Assembly (NCBI GenBank): GCA_017481745.1
Contig: JAFUOV010000018.1
Location: 1 to 64,000, forward strand
DNA from: Bacteroidaceae bacterium
GTDB lineage: Bacteria > Bacteroidota > Bacteroidia > Bacteroidales > Barnesiellaceae_A
Direction of reading: 5' to 3'
Length of the DNA: 64,000 nucleotides
In this document: positions 1 through 8,075 of the stretch, in pieces
Layout of the letters: each line of letters opens with the position of its first letter
How positions within the stretch are numbered: the first letter of the stretch is position 1
The notes under the pieces: generated by a model
The model's database searches: none
What the model saw: the letters and a program-made list of their open reading frames with translations, nothing else
What the model was told of the DNA's origin: nothing
Translations under genes and position numbers: made by a program

Positions 1-35
1 ACATTGCCAATGGAAAGAAATTTGTTGTAAGATAA
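1..35 (+). CDS. 3' end of a gene entering from the left, probable T9SS cargo tail
   Basis: The frame beginning at base 3 reads IANGKKFVVR and then a TAA stop at 33-35. A last strand ending in a basic residue after Val-Val is what closes the other type A T9SS C-terminal domains in this window (KVVVK, KVVIR, KVAIR). The tail would direct the protein through the type IX pore, where it is normally cleaved. Only ten codons are visible, so the rest of the protein is unknown. A strong terminator follows 20 bp later, which supports this as a genuine gene end. Confidence 0.55.
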   Translation, partial: IANGKKFVVR

Positions 36-55
36 GTTTATAATTATGATCGTGT

Positions 56-90
56 CGGGGTTGTGTAGTGATGCACAACCCCGATTTTTT
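56..90 (+). terminator. Rho-independent terminator
   Basis: A perfect 10-bp stem (56-65 with 74-83, CGGGGTTGTG) has an 8-nt loop and is followed by a run of six T at 85-90. It ends the transcript of the gene that enters from the left. Confidence 0.85.
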
Positions 91-120
91 ATATAAGATG
101 AGAGGTTCATGAAAGATGAG

Positions 121-166
121 AGTTTAGTGTTTAGAGTTTAGTGTTTAGAGTTTAGTGTTTAGAGTT
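121..166. repeat. 14-bp tandem repeat, about 3.3 copies
   Basis: The unit AGTTTAGTGTTTAG is repeated exactly three times (121-134, 135-148, 149-162) and followed by a partial AGTT. A partial inverted copy, CTCTAAACTCTAAACA, lies at 235-250, so the region could form a long imperfect hairpin. It lies in the otherwise empty stretch 91-369. That stretch also holds a short dyad, GCACC-AGC-GGTGC, near 273-285, and shows no coding signal on either strand. Confidence 0.85.
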
Positions 167-369
167 AAAAAGCCCCAAAGTGCGAAAAGGACGGCGAATG
201 TCAAGAGATTAGGACTGAGGGGTTTGTGCGTGTGCTCTAAACTCTAAACATTAATCTCTCAACTTTCATAACGCACCAGCGGTGCATCCCTACTTCTCTA
301 ACCCCTCATCTCTCAACTTTTATCTTGATAAAAAAGGCGAATAAACTTTTTTTGTTCGTTGGTTTTCAC

Positions 370-377
370 TAAATTTG
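370..377 (+). promoter_or_regulatory. Probable -7 promoter element of pnp
   Basis: TAAATTTG matches the Bacteroidota -7 consensus TAnnTTTG and lies 32 bp before the pnp start. A T-rich stretch with TTTG at 351-354 lies upstream but is only 15 bp away, so the -33 element is uncertain. Confidence 0.5.
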
Positions 378-409
378 CACGATTTTTAATGGAAAGAAAA
401 AAATAAACT

Positions 410-2656
410 ATGAATGTCGTAAAAAAGACCATCGATTTGGGTGATGGAAGAACCATTACCATCGAGACCGGCAAGCTGGCAAAGCAAGCCGATGGTGCCG
501 TAGAAGTGCGTATGGGCAATACAATGTTGCTCGCTACGGTTTGTTCAGCCAAAGAGGCTGGCGAAGGCGTAGACTTCATGCCTTTGCAAGTAGAGTATAA
601 AGAGAAATTTTCAGCTTTCGGACGTTTCCCCGGCGGTTTCACCAAACGTGAAGGTCGTGCATCGGATTACGAAATCCTTACTGCTCGTCTTGTTGACCGC
701 GTGTTGCGTCCTTTGTTCCCCGATAACTATCACGCCGATACTTTCGTGAACATCACAATGTTCTCGGCTGACGGTGTTGACATCCCCGATGCATTGGCAG
801 GTTTGGCTGCTTCGGCTGCTATCGCTGTGTCGGATATCCCCTTCAATGGTCCTATCTCGGAAGTACGTGTAGCTCGTGTTGACGGTAAATTCCGCATCAA
901 CCCCACATTTGCCGAGCTTGAGCGTGCCGATATGGACTTGATGGTGGGTGCTACCTACGACAACATCATGATGGTGGAAGGTGAGATGAACGAGGTTTCG
1001 GAGCAAGACTTGCTCGAGGCTTTGAAGACAGCTCACGATGCTATCAAGGTACACTGCCGCGTGCAAGAGGAGCTTGCCGAGGCTGTTGGCTCGACCGTAA
1101 AACGTGAGTACTGCCACGAAATAAACGACGAGGAGTTGCGTGCCGATGTGAAGGCTAAATGCTATGACAAGGCTTACGCTATCGCTCGCCAAGGCAATGC
1201 CGACAAACATGGTCGTGCTGCTGCATTTGAGGCAGTGTGCGAGGAGTACCTCGAGGCTATGAGCGAAGAGGAGCGCGAGGAGAAAGAGGCTCTTGTACGT
1301 CGTTACTACCACGATGTAGAGAAAGAGGCTATGCGCCGTTGCGTATTGGATGAGGGTGTGCGCTTGGATGGTCGTCAGACTACCGAGATACGTCCTATCT
1401 GGTGCGAGGTAGACTACTTGCCCGGTCCTCACGGTTCGGCTGTGTTCACTCGTGGTGAAACACAATCGCTCTCGACTGTAACACTCGGAACAAAACTCGA
1501 CGAGAAGATGCTCGATGACGTGCTCAACCAAGGTCACGACCGCTTCTTGTTGCACTATAACTTCCCTCCCTTCTCGACCGGCGAGGCTAAGCCCGTACGT
1601 GGTATTGGTCGTCGTGAGATTGGTCATGGTAACTTGGCAAACCGCGCTCTCAAGAGCATGATTCCTGCCGATTATCCCTATTGCATCCGTGTCGTTTCGG
1701 ATATCCTCGAGTCGAATGGCTCGTCGTCAATGGCTACCGTTTGTGCCGGTACTTTGGCGTTGATGGATGCCGGTGTGAAGATAAAGAAACCTGTATCGGG
1801 TATTGCTATGGGTCTTATTACCGATAACACCAAGTATGCCGTTCTCTCGGACATCCTCGGTGATGAAGACCACTTGGGCGATATGGACTTCAAGGTAACA
1901 GGTACTCGCGATGGTATCACTGCTACTCAAATGGATATCAAGGTAGACGGCTTGTCGTACGAAATTCTTGAGAAAGCTCTCTTGCAAGCTCGTGCCGGTC
2001 GTATGCACATCCTCGATAAGATTGAGGCTACTATTGCCGAGCCTCGTGCCGACCTCAAGCCCCATGCTCCCCGCATCGAGACTATGGTTATTCCTAAAGA
2101 CCTCATTGGTGCTGTTATTGGCCCGGGCGGAAAGATTATCCAAGGTATTCAAGAGGCAAGTGGCGCTGTTGTTACTATTGAAGAGATCAATGGCGAAGGT
2201 CATATCGAAATCTCGGCTCCCGGTCGTGATGCTATCGACGAGGCTTTGCGCCGCATCAAAGCTATCACACAACAACCCGAGGTGGGCGAGACCTACACCG
2301 GTGTTGTGAAGTCGATACTTGCTTTCGGTGCTTTCGTAGAGTTTATGCCCGGTAAAGATGGCTTGTTGCACATCTCGGAGATTGGCTGGAACCGTCTCGA
2401 CAGCATGGAAAACTCGGGTATCAAAGAGGGTGATGAGCTTACCGTTAAGTTGCTCGAAATCGACCCCAAAACCGGTAAATTCCGTCTTTCGATGAAAGCC
2501 CTTCAACCTCGTCCCGAAGGCTATGTAGAGCCCGAGCGTCGTGAACGTCGCGAGCCCCGTGGCGATCGTGGCGACCGTCGCAACAACAACCGTCGCGAAT
2601 TTCGTGGCGAGCGTCGCGAAAACCGTGAAGAAGGCAATAACAATAACAACGAGTAA
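410..2656 (+). CDS. pnp: Polyribonucleotide nucleotidyltransferase (PNPase)
   Basis: Cytoplasmic 3'-to-5' phosphorolytic exoribonuclease that releases nucleoside diphosphates from RNA; a trimer in known cases. The 748 residues show the two RNase PH-like halves joined by a helical linker. A KH domain around residues 560-620 has the IGPGGK loop near 573, and an S1 RNA-binding domain lies at about 627-697. Length fits the family. After the S1 domain there is a tail of about 48 residues made almost only of Arg, Glu, Gly, Asp and Asn with several RGD/RGE triplets, ending in poly-Asn. It is probably disordered and may bind RNA. The gene stands alone, with its own upstream promoter-like element and a bidirectional terminator after it. 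Confidence 0.97.
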   Translation: MNVVKKTIDLGDGRTITIETGKLAKQADGAVEVRMGNTMLLATVCSAKEAGEGVDFMPLQVEYKEKFSAFGRFPGGFTKREGRASDYEILTARLVDRVLRPLFPDNYHADTFVNITMFSADGVDIPDALAGLAASAAIAVSDIPFNGPISEVRVARVDGKFRINPTFAELERADMDLMVGATYDNIMMVEGEMNEVSEQDLLEALKTAHDAIKVHCRVQEELAEAVGSTVKREYCHEINDEELRADVKAKCYDKAYAIARQGNADKHGRAAAFEAVCEEYLEAMSEEEREEKEALVRRYYHDVEKEAMRRCVLDEGVRLDGRQTTEIRPIWCEVDYLPGPHGSAVFTRGETQSLSTVTLGTKLDEKMLDDVLNQGHDRFLLHYNFPPFSTGEAKPVRGIGRREIGHGNLANRALKSMIPADYPYCIRVVSDILESNGSSSMATVCAGTLALMDAGVKIKKPVSGIAMGLITDNTKYAVLSDILGDEDHLGDMDFKVTGTRDGITATQMDIKVDGLSYEILEKALLQARAGRMHILDKIEATIAEPRADLKPHAPRIETMVIPKDLIGAVIGPGGKIIQGIQEASGAVVTIEEINGEGHIEISAPGRDAIDEALRRIKAITQQPEVGETYTGVVKSILAFGAFVEFMPGKDGLLHISEIGWNRLDSMENSGIKEGDELTVKLLEIDPKTGKFRLSMKALQPRPEGYVEPERRERREPRGDRGDRRNNNRREFRGERRENREEGNNNNNE

Positions 2657-2678
2657 ATAATTGCTTCGATATAAAAGA

Positions 2679-2712
2679 CAAGACCGCTTGAATTTCAAGC
2701 GGTCTTGTTGTA
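2679..2712. terminator. Bidirectional terminator between pnp and the DUF2851 gene
   Basis: A near-perfect inverted repeat (CAAGACCGCTTGAA with its complement) occupies 2679-2707, with T-rich sequence on the right and A-rich sequence on the left. It sits between convergent genes and can serve both. Confidence 0.8.
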
Positions 2713-2748
2713 TATTGTAGTGGCGTGTAGCCTGTCGTGCAATGAGTG

Positions 2749-4032
2749 CTACTCCTCGCGGATGGCATCTTGTGCCAGGAGCTTGTGCCCAATGCGGCAA
2801 TAGAGGCACTTCTTGTTTTGGCAATACTCGTTGTGCAGTTGTATGACCGCTTGACTCTCGAGTGCCGAGCGGGCCTCGATGCCCGCAGCTGCAAATCGGC
2901 GTATGATGTTGTTCTGCTCGGGGCGTAGCGACTCCCACACCCATTGGGCGCGGTCGGTATACCGAGTGTCGCCGGTGTGTATGCCGTAGGTGTATAGCAG
3001 CGGGGCTACGGTGTTGATGAGTATGATGTCGATGGCAGGATTGCCCAGCACCGATGTCGATGCCGGCGAGGTGGCATCGAAGGTGTAGTGGGTGTCCCAA
3101 TAGCCCGATAGCTGCACCTGAAACAAGGCGCGCATCTGCTCGATGGTGTCGGCTTGACACAACCGCGCAAAGAGCGAGAACCCACCATAGATGTATTGTG
3201 CCAGCATGGCGAGACGGCGATGCGGAAAGTTTTGCGGTCGAAGACGGAAGAACTTCCACGCCTCCTCGGGCAGTGATGTCAGCCCAAATTTGTTTTGCAA
3301 GAAAGCATATTCGCCCTTGAGGCGCGTGTAGTAGTTGTCGTCGTTGCGAGTGTCGGCAAGCAGTCCCGCTTGTCCGAGCAGAAAAGCCTCTATCTGGAAA
3401 AGATTGTCGGCATGTTTCTGCATAAACGACAGAGGCAGGCTGCGCGCCAGTCGCTCGAAGGCATCGCTGTTGATACCAAAGCCCATGTTGCGCGACAGCG
3501 TGACGTAGCATACCTCCTCCCAATTGCCTTTGTAGAGGTCGAGCCAGCTCTCTATGCGCTCGCTCTTGCTCTGCAAGCGCTCCAGCGCAAGGCTGTTGAG
3601 CCAATCGGTGATGAGGAACGGGTCGATAGAAGGAATACGCTCGCCACACGACAGCAGTGGCGCGTTGTCGACCAACTTCTGATAGTCGCCCCGCAGGGTG
3701 GGTGAGGCACGCATGACAAGTTGCGGTATCACCTCGCCGTTGGTGCGTGATACAGCCATATCGTCAACCTCGACAATATGCAGTATCACCGAGTCGTATG
3801 CCTTGTCGGTGTGGTGATTGTGTCGCCGCCAATCGGAGGCGCGATAGTGAATTTCGATATTGCCTACCCACATGCAGCCGTCGATGCGAATTTTGGCATT
3901 GAAAAAGTCGGGACCGGCATCGCGGTTGAGCCGTCCGGCATCAATGACTTGCACCCGCTTGCCATCAATCGTAACAAGATGTTGCGTATCAATGAGCTGA
4001 TGCTGCCAAATGTATTGCATGAGTTTTTCCAT
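2749..4032 (-). CDS. DUF2851 family protein
   Basis: Conserved Bacteroidota protein of unknown function, 427 residues, about the usual family length. The N-terminal third carries the family hallmarks DAGPDFFNAKI and WVGNIEIHYRASDW, followed by H-x-H and D-x-x-Y-x-x-V-I-L-H. There is no signal peptide or membrane segment, so it is cytoplasmic. The C-terminal part has a cluster of four cysteines (about residues 406-419) with CQNKKCLYC, a possible metal site. The conserved acidic and histidine residues near the N-terminus look enzyme-like, but no activity can be assigned from the sequence. The gene is convergent with pnp and divergent from dapB. Confidence 0.88.
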   Translation of the reverse strand: MEKLMQYIWQHQLIDTQHLVTIDGKRVQVIDAGRLNRDAGPDFFNAKIRIDGCMWVGNIEIHYRASDWRRHNHHTDKAYDSVILHIVEVDDMAVSRTNGEVIPQLVMRASPTLRGDYQKLVDNAPLLSCGERIPSIDPFLITDWLNSLALERLQSKSERIESWLDLYKGNWEEVCYVTLSRNMGFGINSDAFERLARSLPLSFMQKHADNLFQIEAFLLGQAGLLADTRNDDNYYTRLKGEYAFLQNKFGLTSLPEEAWKFFRLRPQNFPHRRLAMLAQYIYGGFSLFARLCQADTIEQMRALFQVQLSGYWDTHYTFDATSPASTSVLGNPAIDIILINTVAPLLYTYGIHTGDTRYTDRAQWVWESLRPEQNNIIRRFAAAGIEARSALESQAVIQLHNEYCQNKKCLYCRIGHKLLAQDAIREE

Positions 4033-4094
4033 AAAAAATGTTTAGCGACAGTAGTTTCAATAAAATTCTCTATCTTTACAATCTCTAATTGTTT

Positions 4095-4102
4095 TATCTT
4101 TG
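4095..4102 (+). promoter_or_regulatory. Probable -7 promoter element of the dapB operon
   Basis: TATCTTTG matches TAnnTTTG exactly, about 60 bp before dapB. A near copy (TATCTTTC) follows around 4113. The -33 element is not clear. Confidence 0.5.
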
Positions 4103-4161
4103 CAAATTAAACTATCTTTCTTGAAAAAACGGTTGTTATAATCGAAAATTTGTTGTAGAAA

Positions 4162-4878
4162 ATGAAAATAGCATTGATAGGTTACGGCAAGATGGGTCGC
4201 GCAATAGAAGCTATTGCGGTGGCACGTGGTCATGAGATTGTGTGTCGCATAGATGCCCATAATGTTGCCGATATAGATACTCCGGCATTTGCAAGTGCCG
4301 ATGTGGCGATAGAGTTTACCACCCCGGCTACTGCCGTAGAGAATTATAAACGCGCCTTTGCCCAAGGTGTGCCCGTTGTGTCGGGTACTACCGGATGGCT
4401 CGATAGGATGCCCGAGATAAAAGAGGCTTGCCAACAAGGTGCTACGTTTTTTTATGCTTCAAACTTCAGCCTCGGTGTCAACATATTCTTTGCCATGAAT
4501 CGTTGGTTGGCTACCGTAATGAACAAGTTTGACAACTATGCCGTAAGCCTCGAAGAGATACACCACATACACAAGCTCGACCACCCGAGCGGTACTGCCA
4601 TAACGCTTGCCGACGATATCATAAGCGGTGTAGAACGCGTTGCACGCTGGAGCGAGACCGAGCTGGCTGCCGATGTGCTGCCTATCACTGCCGAGCGTGA
4701 GGGCGAGGTGCCCGGAACACACATCGTGCGTTACGACTCGGACGTAGACACCATCACAATAGAGCATCGCGCCAAGAGTCGCCAAGGATTTGCCCTCGGG
4801 GCTGTGGTGGCTGCCGAGTATACCGTTGGCAAGAAAGGTTTCTTGACCATGAGCGATATGCTGCCATTCCTCAAATAG
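4162..4878 (+). CDS. dapB: 4-hydroxy-tetrahydrodipicolinate reductase
   Basis: Catalyses the NAD(P)H-dependent second step of the diaminopimelate/lysine pathway, which supplies peptidoglycan precursors. The N-terminus has the Rossmann nucleotide-binding motif IGYGKMGRAIE. The substrate-binding and catalytic segment reads EIHHIHKLDHPSGTA, preserving the His-His pair, the Lys and the PSGTA loop. At 238 residues it is a little shorter than enterobacterial DapB but normal for Bacteroidota. It is the first gene of a tight plus-strand group with lepB, the lepB-like gene and the WbqC gene; the lepB start is 20 bp downstream. Confidence 0.95.
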   Translation: MKIALIGYGKMGRAIEAIAVARGHEIVCRIDAHNVADIDTPAFASADVAIEFTTPATAVENYKRAFAQGVPVVSGTTGWLDRMPEIKEACQQGATFFYASNFSLGVNIFFAMNRWLATVMNKFDNYAVSLEEIHHIHKLDHPSGTAITLADDIISGVERVARWSETELAADVLPITAEREGEVPGTHIVRYDSDVDTITIEHRAKSRQGFALGAVVAAEYTVGKKGFLTMSDMLPFLK

Positions 4879-4897
4879 AAAATAAATAAAGACCTAT

Positions 4898-6352
4898 ATG
4901 AATAATACTACAACTGCGCAACCGCGCCCTCGCAACCTCATAGCACGCCTCAAGGGTGTTCGTCCCACACGATGGGTGCGATTTGGTGTTTTTACACTCA
5001 TTTTCCTGTTGCTGACAATATGGATAGGCAGTGCATGGACCTTGTTGGTATATCCTTTATTCTTTGATATTTACCTTACACAATACATCCCTTGGGGTGG
5101 CTGGAGAAATATCAAAAATCCGATAGTTCGCACCATCTGCGAGTGGGTAGATGCTATCGTGTATGCGCTTGTATTGGTGTATTTTATCTTTATTTTTGCG
5201 TTTCAAAATTTCCAAATTCCCACTCCCTCGTTGGAGAAATCAATGTTGGTGGGCGACTTCTTGTTGGTGAGCAAGGTCAATTACGGACCTCGATTGCCGC
5301 AAACACCACTGCACTTCCCCTTGGCACAACATACACTGCCCATAGTCAATACCAAGTCGTATACCGATTGCTGGCAGATACCCTACAAGCGCTTAAAGGG
5401 TCTGGGCGATATCAAACGCAACGATATTGTGGTGTTTAACTTCCCTGCCGGCGATACGGTGGCAAGCAAGATGCCCAACCCCGACTATTACACCTTGGTG
5501 CATTACTATGGTCGTGAGGCTGTGCATCGCAATAAAGCACAGTTTGGCGACATTATTTATCGTCCGGTAGACCGTCGTGAAGCGTATGTAAAACGTTGTG
5601 TGGGACTTCCTGGCGAGAACTTTGAGATACGCGATAACATTATTTACATCAATGGCAATGCTATCGAGTCGCCTACCAAGATGCAACTCAATTACTTTGT
5701 CAAGACTACCGGAACGAAAATAGGCGAGAAGGTATTTGAGCAATGGGGCATCAGTGTCGACGACCGCATGTATCTCAACAACAATCCACAAGCTCCCTAT
5801 CTGTTTGCATCGTTGGGTATTACGCCCAATGCCGATGGTACTTATAATCCTGTATATCACTTTCCCCTCACAGCCGAGGCTCTCGCACAAGTGAAAGCAA
5901 GCAGCTTTGTTGACCAAGTGGTGGTAGAACCCGGTGAGATGGGTGGTGAGGTATTCCCGATGGATGGTGTGCATGAGTGGACAAGAGCCGATTTCGGTCC
6001 GCTGTGGATACCTCGTAAGGGCGAAACCTTGCAAATCAATGTCGATAACTATTCGCTTTACGAGCGTGCCATTCGCAACTACGAGGGCAACGAACTCGCC
6101 TTGCGCGATGGCGTGGTGTATATCAACGGCGAGGCTGCATCGGAGTATACATTCAAGATGGATTATTACATGATGTTGGGCGACAATCGCGACAACTCTG
6201 CCGACTCGCGCTATTGGGGCTTTGTTCCCGAAGACCACGTGATAGGCAAGCCCGTCTTGGTGCTTATCTCGTTGGATAAGGATAAAGGTTGGTTCGATGG
6301 TAAATTCCGTTGGAACCGCTTCATGCGTACGGTCAATTCGTTAGTAAAATAG
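4898..6352 (+). CDS. lepB: Signal peptidase I
   Basis: Inner-membrane serine protease of family S26 that removes signal peptides from exported proteins. Of 484 residues, hydrophobic segments at about 28-52 and 86-103 anchor it, and the catalytic domain faces the periplasm. The nucleophile motif PTPSLEKSMLVGD gives Ser111, and the general base lies in YVKRCVGLPGE as Lys232. The closing box GDNRDNSADSRYWG is intact. It is longer than E. coli LepB because of an insert between boxes D and E, as is common in Bacteroidales. With many T9SS cargos in the window it must process their Sec signals. A catalytically degenerate paralogue follows 2 bp downstream. Confidence 0.96.
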   Translation: MNNTTTAQPRPRNLIARLKGVRPTRWVRFGVFTLIFLLLTIWIGSAWTLLVYPLFFDIYLTQYIPWGGWRNIKNPIVRTICEWVDAIVYALVLVYFIFIFAFQNFQIPTPSLEKSMLVGDFLLVSKVNYGPRLPQTPLHFPLAQHTLPIVNTKSYTDCWQIPYKRLKGLGDIKRNDIVVFNFPAGDTVASKMPNPDYYTLVHYYGREAVHRNKAQFGDIIYRPVDRREAYVKRCVGLPGENFEIRDNIIYINGNAIESPTKMQLNYFVKTTGTKIGEKVFEQWGISVDDRMYLNNNPQAPYLFASLGITPNADGTYNPVYHFPLTAEALAQVKASSFVDQVVVEPGEMGGEVFPMDGVHEWTRADFGPLWIPRKGETLQINVDNYSLYERAIRNYEGNELALRDGVVYINGEAASEYTFKMDYYMMLGDNRDNSADSRYWGFVPEDHVIGKPVLVLISLDKDKGWFDGKFRWNRFMRTVNSLVK

Positions 6353-6354
6353 TT

Positions 6355-7362
6355 ATGGCTCACAGGCGTGCGACATTTGTAGGCGTTGTGCTTGTTCTGC
6401 TGGTTGCCCTTGTCATATCGGCAGCGTGTCGCACCTTCTGTGTGGAGTTGTATACCGTTGCTCCGCAGCAGATGGAGAATACCCTCCTGCCGGGCGATAG
6501 GGTGTTGGTAGAGAAGTGGCACTATGGTGTGCGAATGCCGCAGTCGATACTCTCGCTGCCCGGTGTCGACAGCTTGCCCGGTTGCAACGTCCCCGCATAT
6601 ATTCCGGCTCGTCCATTGCCTTATAAACGCTTGTGGCTCGATGAGGTGGGGCGTAACGATGTTATAGTTTACAACTATCCTATGGGCGAGGCTAAGCCCC
6701 TGTCGAAGTATCCTACTGCTATGGCTCGCTGTATAGGTGTGCCGGGCGATGTCGTTGAGGCGCGTGATGGCGCGTTGTATATCAATGGCGAGCCCTCGGC
6801 GCAAAGTCCGGTAGCGACGGCAGCTTATCTTGTAGCCGATTCGGTCTTGTCGCAAGTGGAGAAAGCTATGCAACAATTGGGCGACGAACCTCTTGCTCGG
6901 CAGCGAGTAGGTAGCAACAATACCTTGTTTTATCTCGATCGTTATCGTTACAATCGTCTGTGCGAAATATTGCCCTCTACATGTCGTCCTACACCTGTAT
7001 TGCTGTCGCAAGACAACTATGTGGTAGAACTGCCGCAGTATGACCAAGAGGTGGCTATAACGCCCGACAATGCAGCTTTTTATGCCGATATTATCAATCG
7101 TTATGAACCCAAGAAGGTCGATTGTGTGGGCGATGCCTTATATCGTGGAGGACGTAAAATTGCAACCTATCGTTTCACGCAGCCCTATTATTGGGTAGTG
7201 TGTGACAACCGTACATCGGCTACCGACTCTCGCACTTTTGGCGTACTGCCTCACAGCCATGTGATAGGTCGCTGCGGTATGATAGTTTTCTCTATTGATG
7301 CCCGACTGACAGGCTTCTCGTCGTGGCGCACACAGCGGTTTTTCAAATCGGGTAACTTATGA
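6355..7362 (+). CDS. S26 signal peptidase-like protein, probably catalytically inactive
   Basis: Paralogue of the preceding LepB, 335 residues from ATG 6355. An upstream in-frame start at 6310 would lie inside lepB and is less likely. One N-terminal membrane segment (about 8-24) is followed by an S26 fold. In the nucleophile box APQQMENTLLPGD the serine position is Gln39. In the lysine box TAMARCIGVPGD the lysine position is Ala124. The last box reads CDNRTSATDSRTFG, so its first Gly is Cys and DNRDNS has become DNRTSA. The fold is otherwise well kept, so selection seems to preserve it without the Ser/Lys dyad. It may bind LepB or signal peptides; that is inference. It overlaps the next gene by 4 bp (ATGA). 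Confidence 0.85.
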   Translation: MAHRRATFVGVVLVLLVALVISAACRTFCVELYTVAPQQMENTLLPGDRVLVEKWHYGVRMPQSILSLPGVDSLPGCNVPAYIPARPLPYKRLWLDEVGRNDVIVYNYPMGEAKPLSKYPTAMARCIGVPGDVVEARDGALYINGEPSAQSPVATAAYLVADSVLSQVEKAMQQLGDEPLARQRVGSNNTLFYLDRYRYNRLCEILPSTCRPTPVLLSQDNYVVELPQYDQEVAITPDNAAFYADIINRYEPKKVDCVGDALYRGGRKIATYRFTQPYYWVVCDNRTSATDSRTFGVLPHSHVIGRCGMIVFSIDARLTGFSSWRTQRFFKSGNL

Positions 7363-7991
7363 ACACTCTATATCTAAATACAGCCTATTGGGCTCCCGTA
7401 TCGTACTATACAGCCATGTATCGTCATGGTGGAGCGGTCATAGAGCAATACGATAGCTACATCAAACAGACCTACCGCAATCGTTGCAAAATTGTTGCCG
7501 CGCAGGGCGTGCAGCTGCTTACCGTACCGGTCGAGAAGCCCTCAACGCCTCATGCTCTTATGCGTGATATACGCATAAGCGATCATGGTAATTGGCGACA
7601 CTTGCATGCCTCGGCTATTGCCTCGGCATACGGTTCTTCGCCCTTCTATGAGTATTATGCCGACGATATCAACCATTTCTATGAGCAGCGTTACGATTTT
7701 CTGCTCGACTATAACATGGCACAGATAGAGTGCGTGTGCAGTTGGTTGGGCATCGAGCTCGATGTAGTGCGTAGCGAGAGCTTTGTAGAACGTGATACGA
7801 CAAATATTGTAGACCTGCGCGATGCGATACACCCCAAGCATCCCAACGAAAGTCTTATAGCGCCCTATGTACCGCAACCCTATTATCAGGTGTTCGCTGC
7901 CAAGCACGGTTTTGTAGCCGATGCTTCGATACTCGACCTCTTGTGCAATATGGGCAACGAGGCGTTGCTCGTATTGGCAGGCAGACGATGA
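7359..7991 (+). CDS. WbqC family protein
   Basis: 210-residue cytoplasmic protein of the WbqC family, named after a gene of O-antigen clusters. The biochemical role is not firmly known. The N-terminal NTLYLNTAYWAPVSYY, the central HxxWRHLHASAI-like stretch and the FFYEYY-like tract are typical of the family. It overlaps the stop of the lepB-like gene by 4 bp, so it is translationally coupled as the last gene of the dapB-lepB group. In my recollection this order (dapB, lepB, second S26 protein, WbqC) recurs in other Bacteroidales. Confidence 0.85.
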   Translation: MNTLYLNTAYWAPVSYYTAMYRHGGAVIEQYDSYIKQTYRNRCKIVAAQGVQLLTVPVEKPSTPHALMRDIRISDHGNWRHLHASAIASAYGSSPFYEYYADDINHFYEQRYDFLLDYNMAQIECVCSWLGIELDVVRSESFVERDTTNIVDLRDAIHPKHPNESLIAPYVPQPYYQVFAAKHGFVADASILDLLCNMGNEALLVLAGRR

Positions 7992-8020
7992 GGTGCAATA
8001 ATATAGTCTCTATAAGCAAA

Positions 8021-8055
8021 AAAAACGGCGAGCAAATTGTTTTGCACGCCGTTTT
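8021..8055. terminator. Bidirectional terminator
   Basis: The inverted repeat AAAAACGGCG-A-GCAAA / TTTGC-A-CGCCGTTTTT has a 4-nt loop, with A-rich and T-rich arms. It separates the convergent WbqC and Omp28-type genes. Confidence 0.85.
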
Positions 8056-8075
8056 TCATTAGTTATGTAGTATCT

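Noticed and set aside
121..166. Tandem repeat considered as a CRISPR array
   Set aside because: The units are 14 bp and abut directly, with no spacers and no cas genes nearby.
611..1627. 338-codon minus-strand frame inside pnp
   Set aside because: Pure antisense shadow of a strongly conserved gene; it has no start context or family motif.
1727..3649. 640-codon open frame on the minus strand
   Set aside because: It runs antisense through the conserved end of pnp and out of frame through the DUF2851 gene. Both of those have clear family motifs, and the translation here is low-complexity Arg/His/Thr-rich with no domain.
6310..6354. Upstream start for the signal peptidase-like gene
   Set aside because: It would lie inside the end of lepB in another frame and put polar residues before the membrane helix. 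ATG 6355 directly follows the lepB stop.
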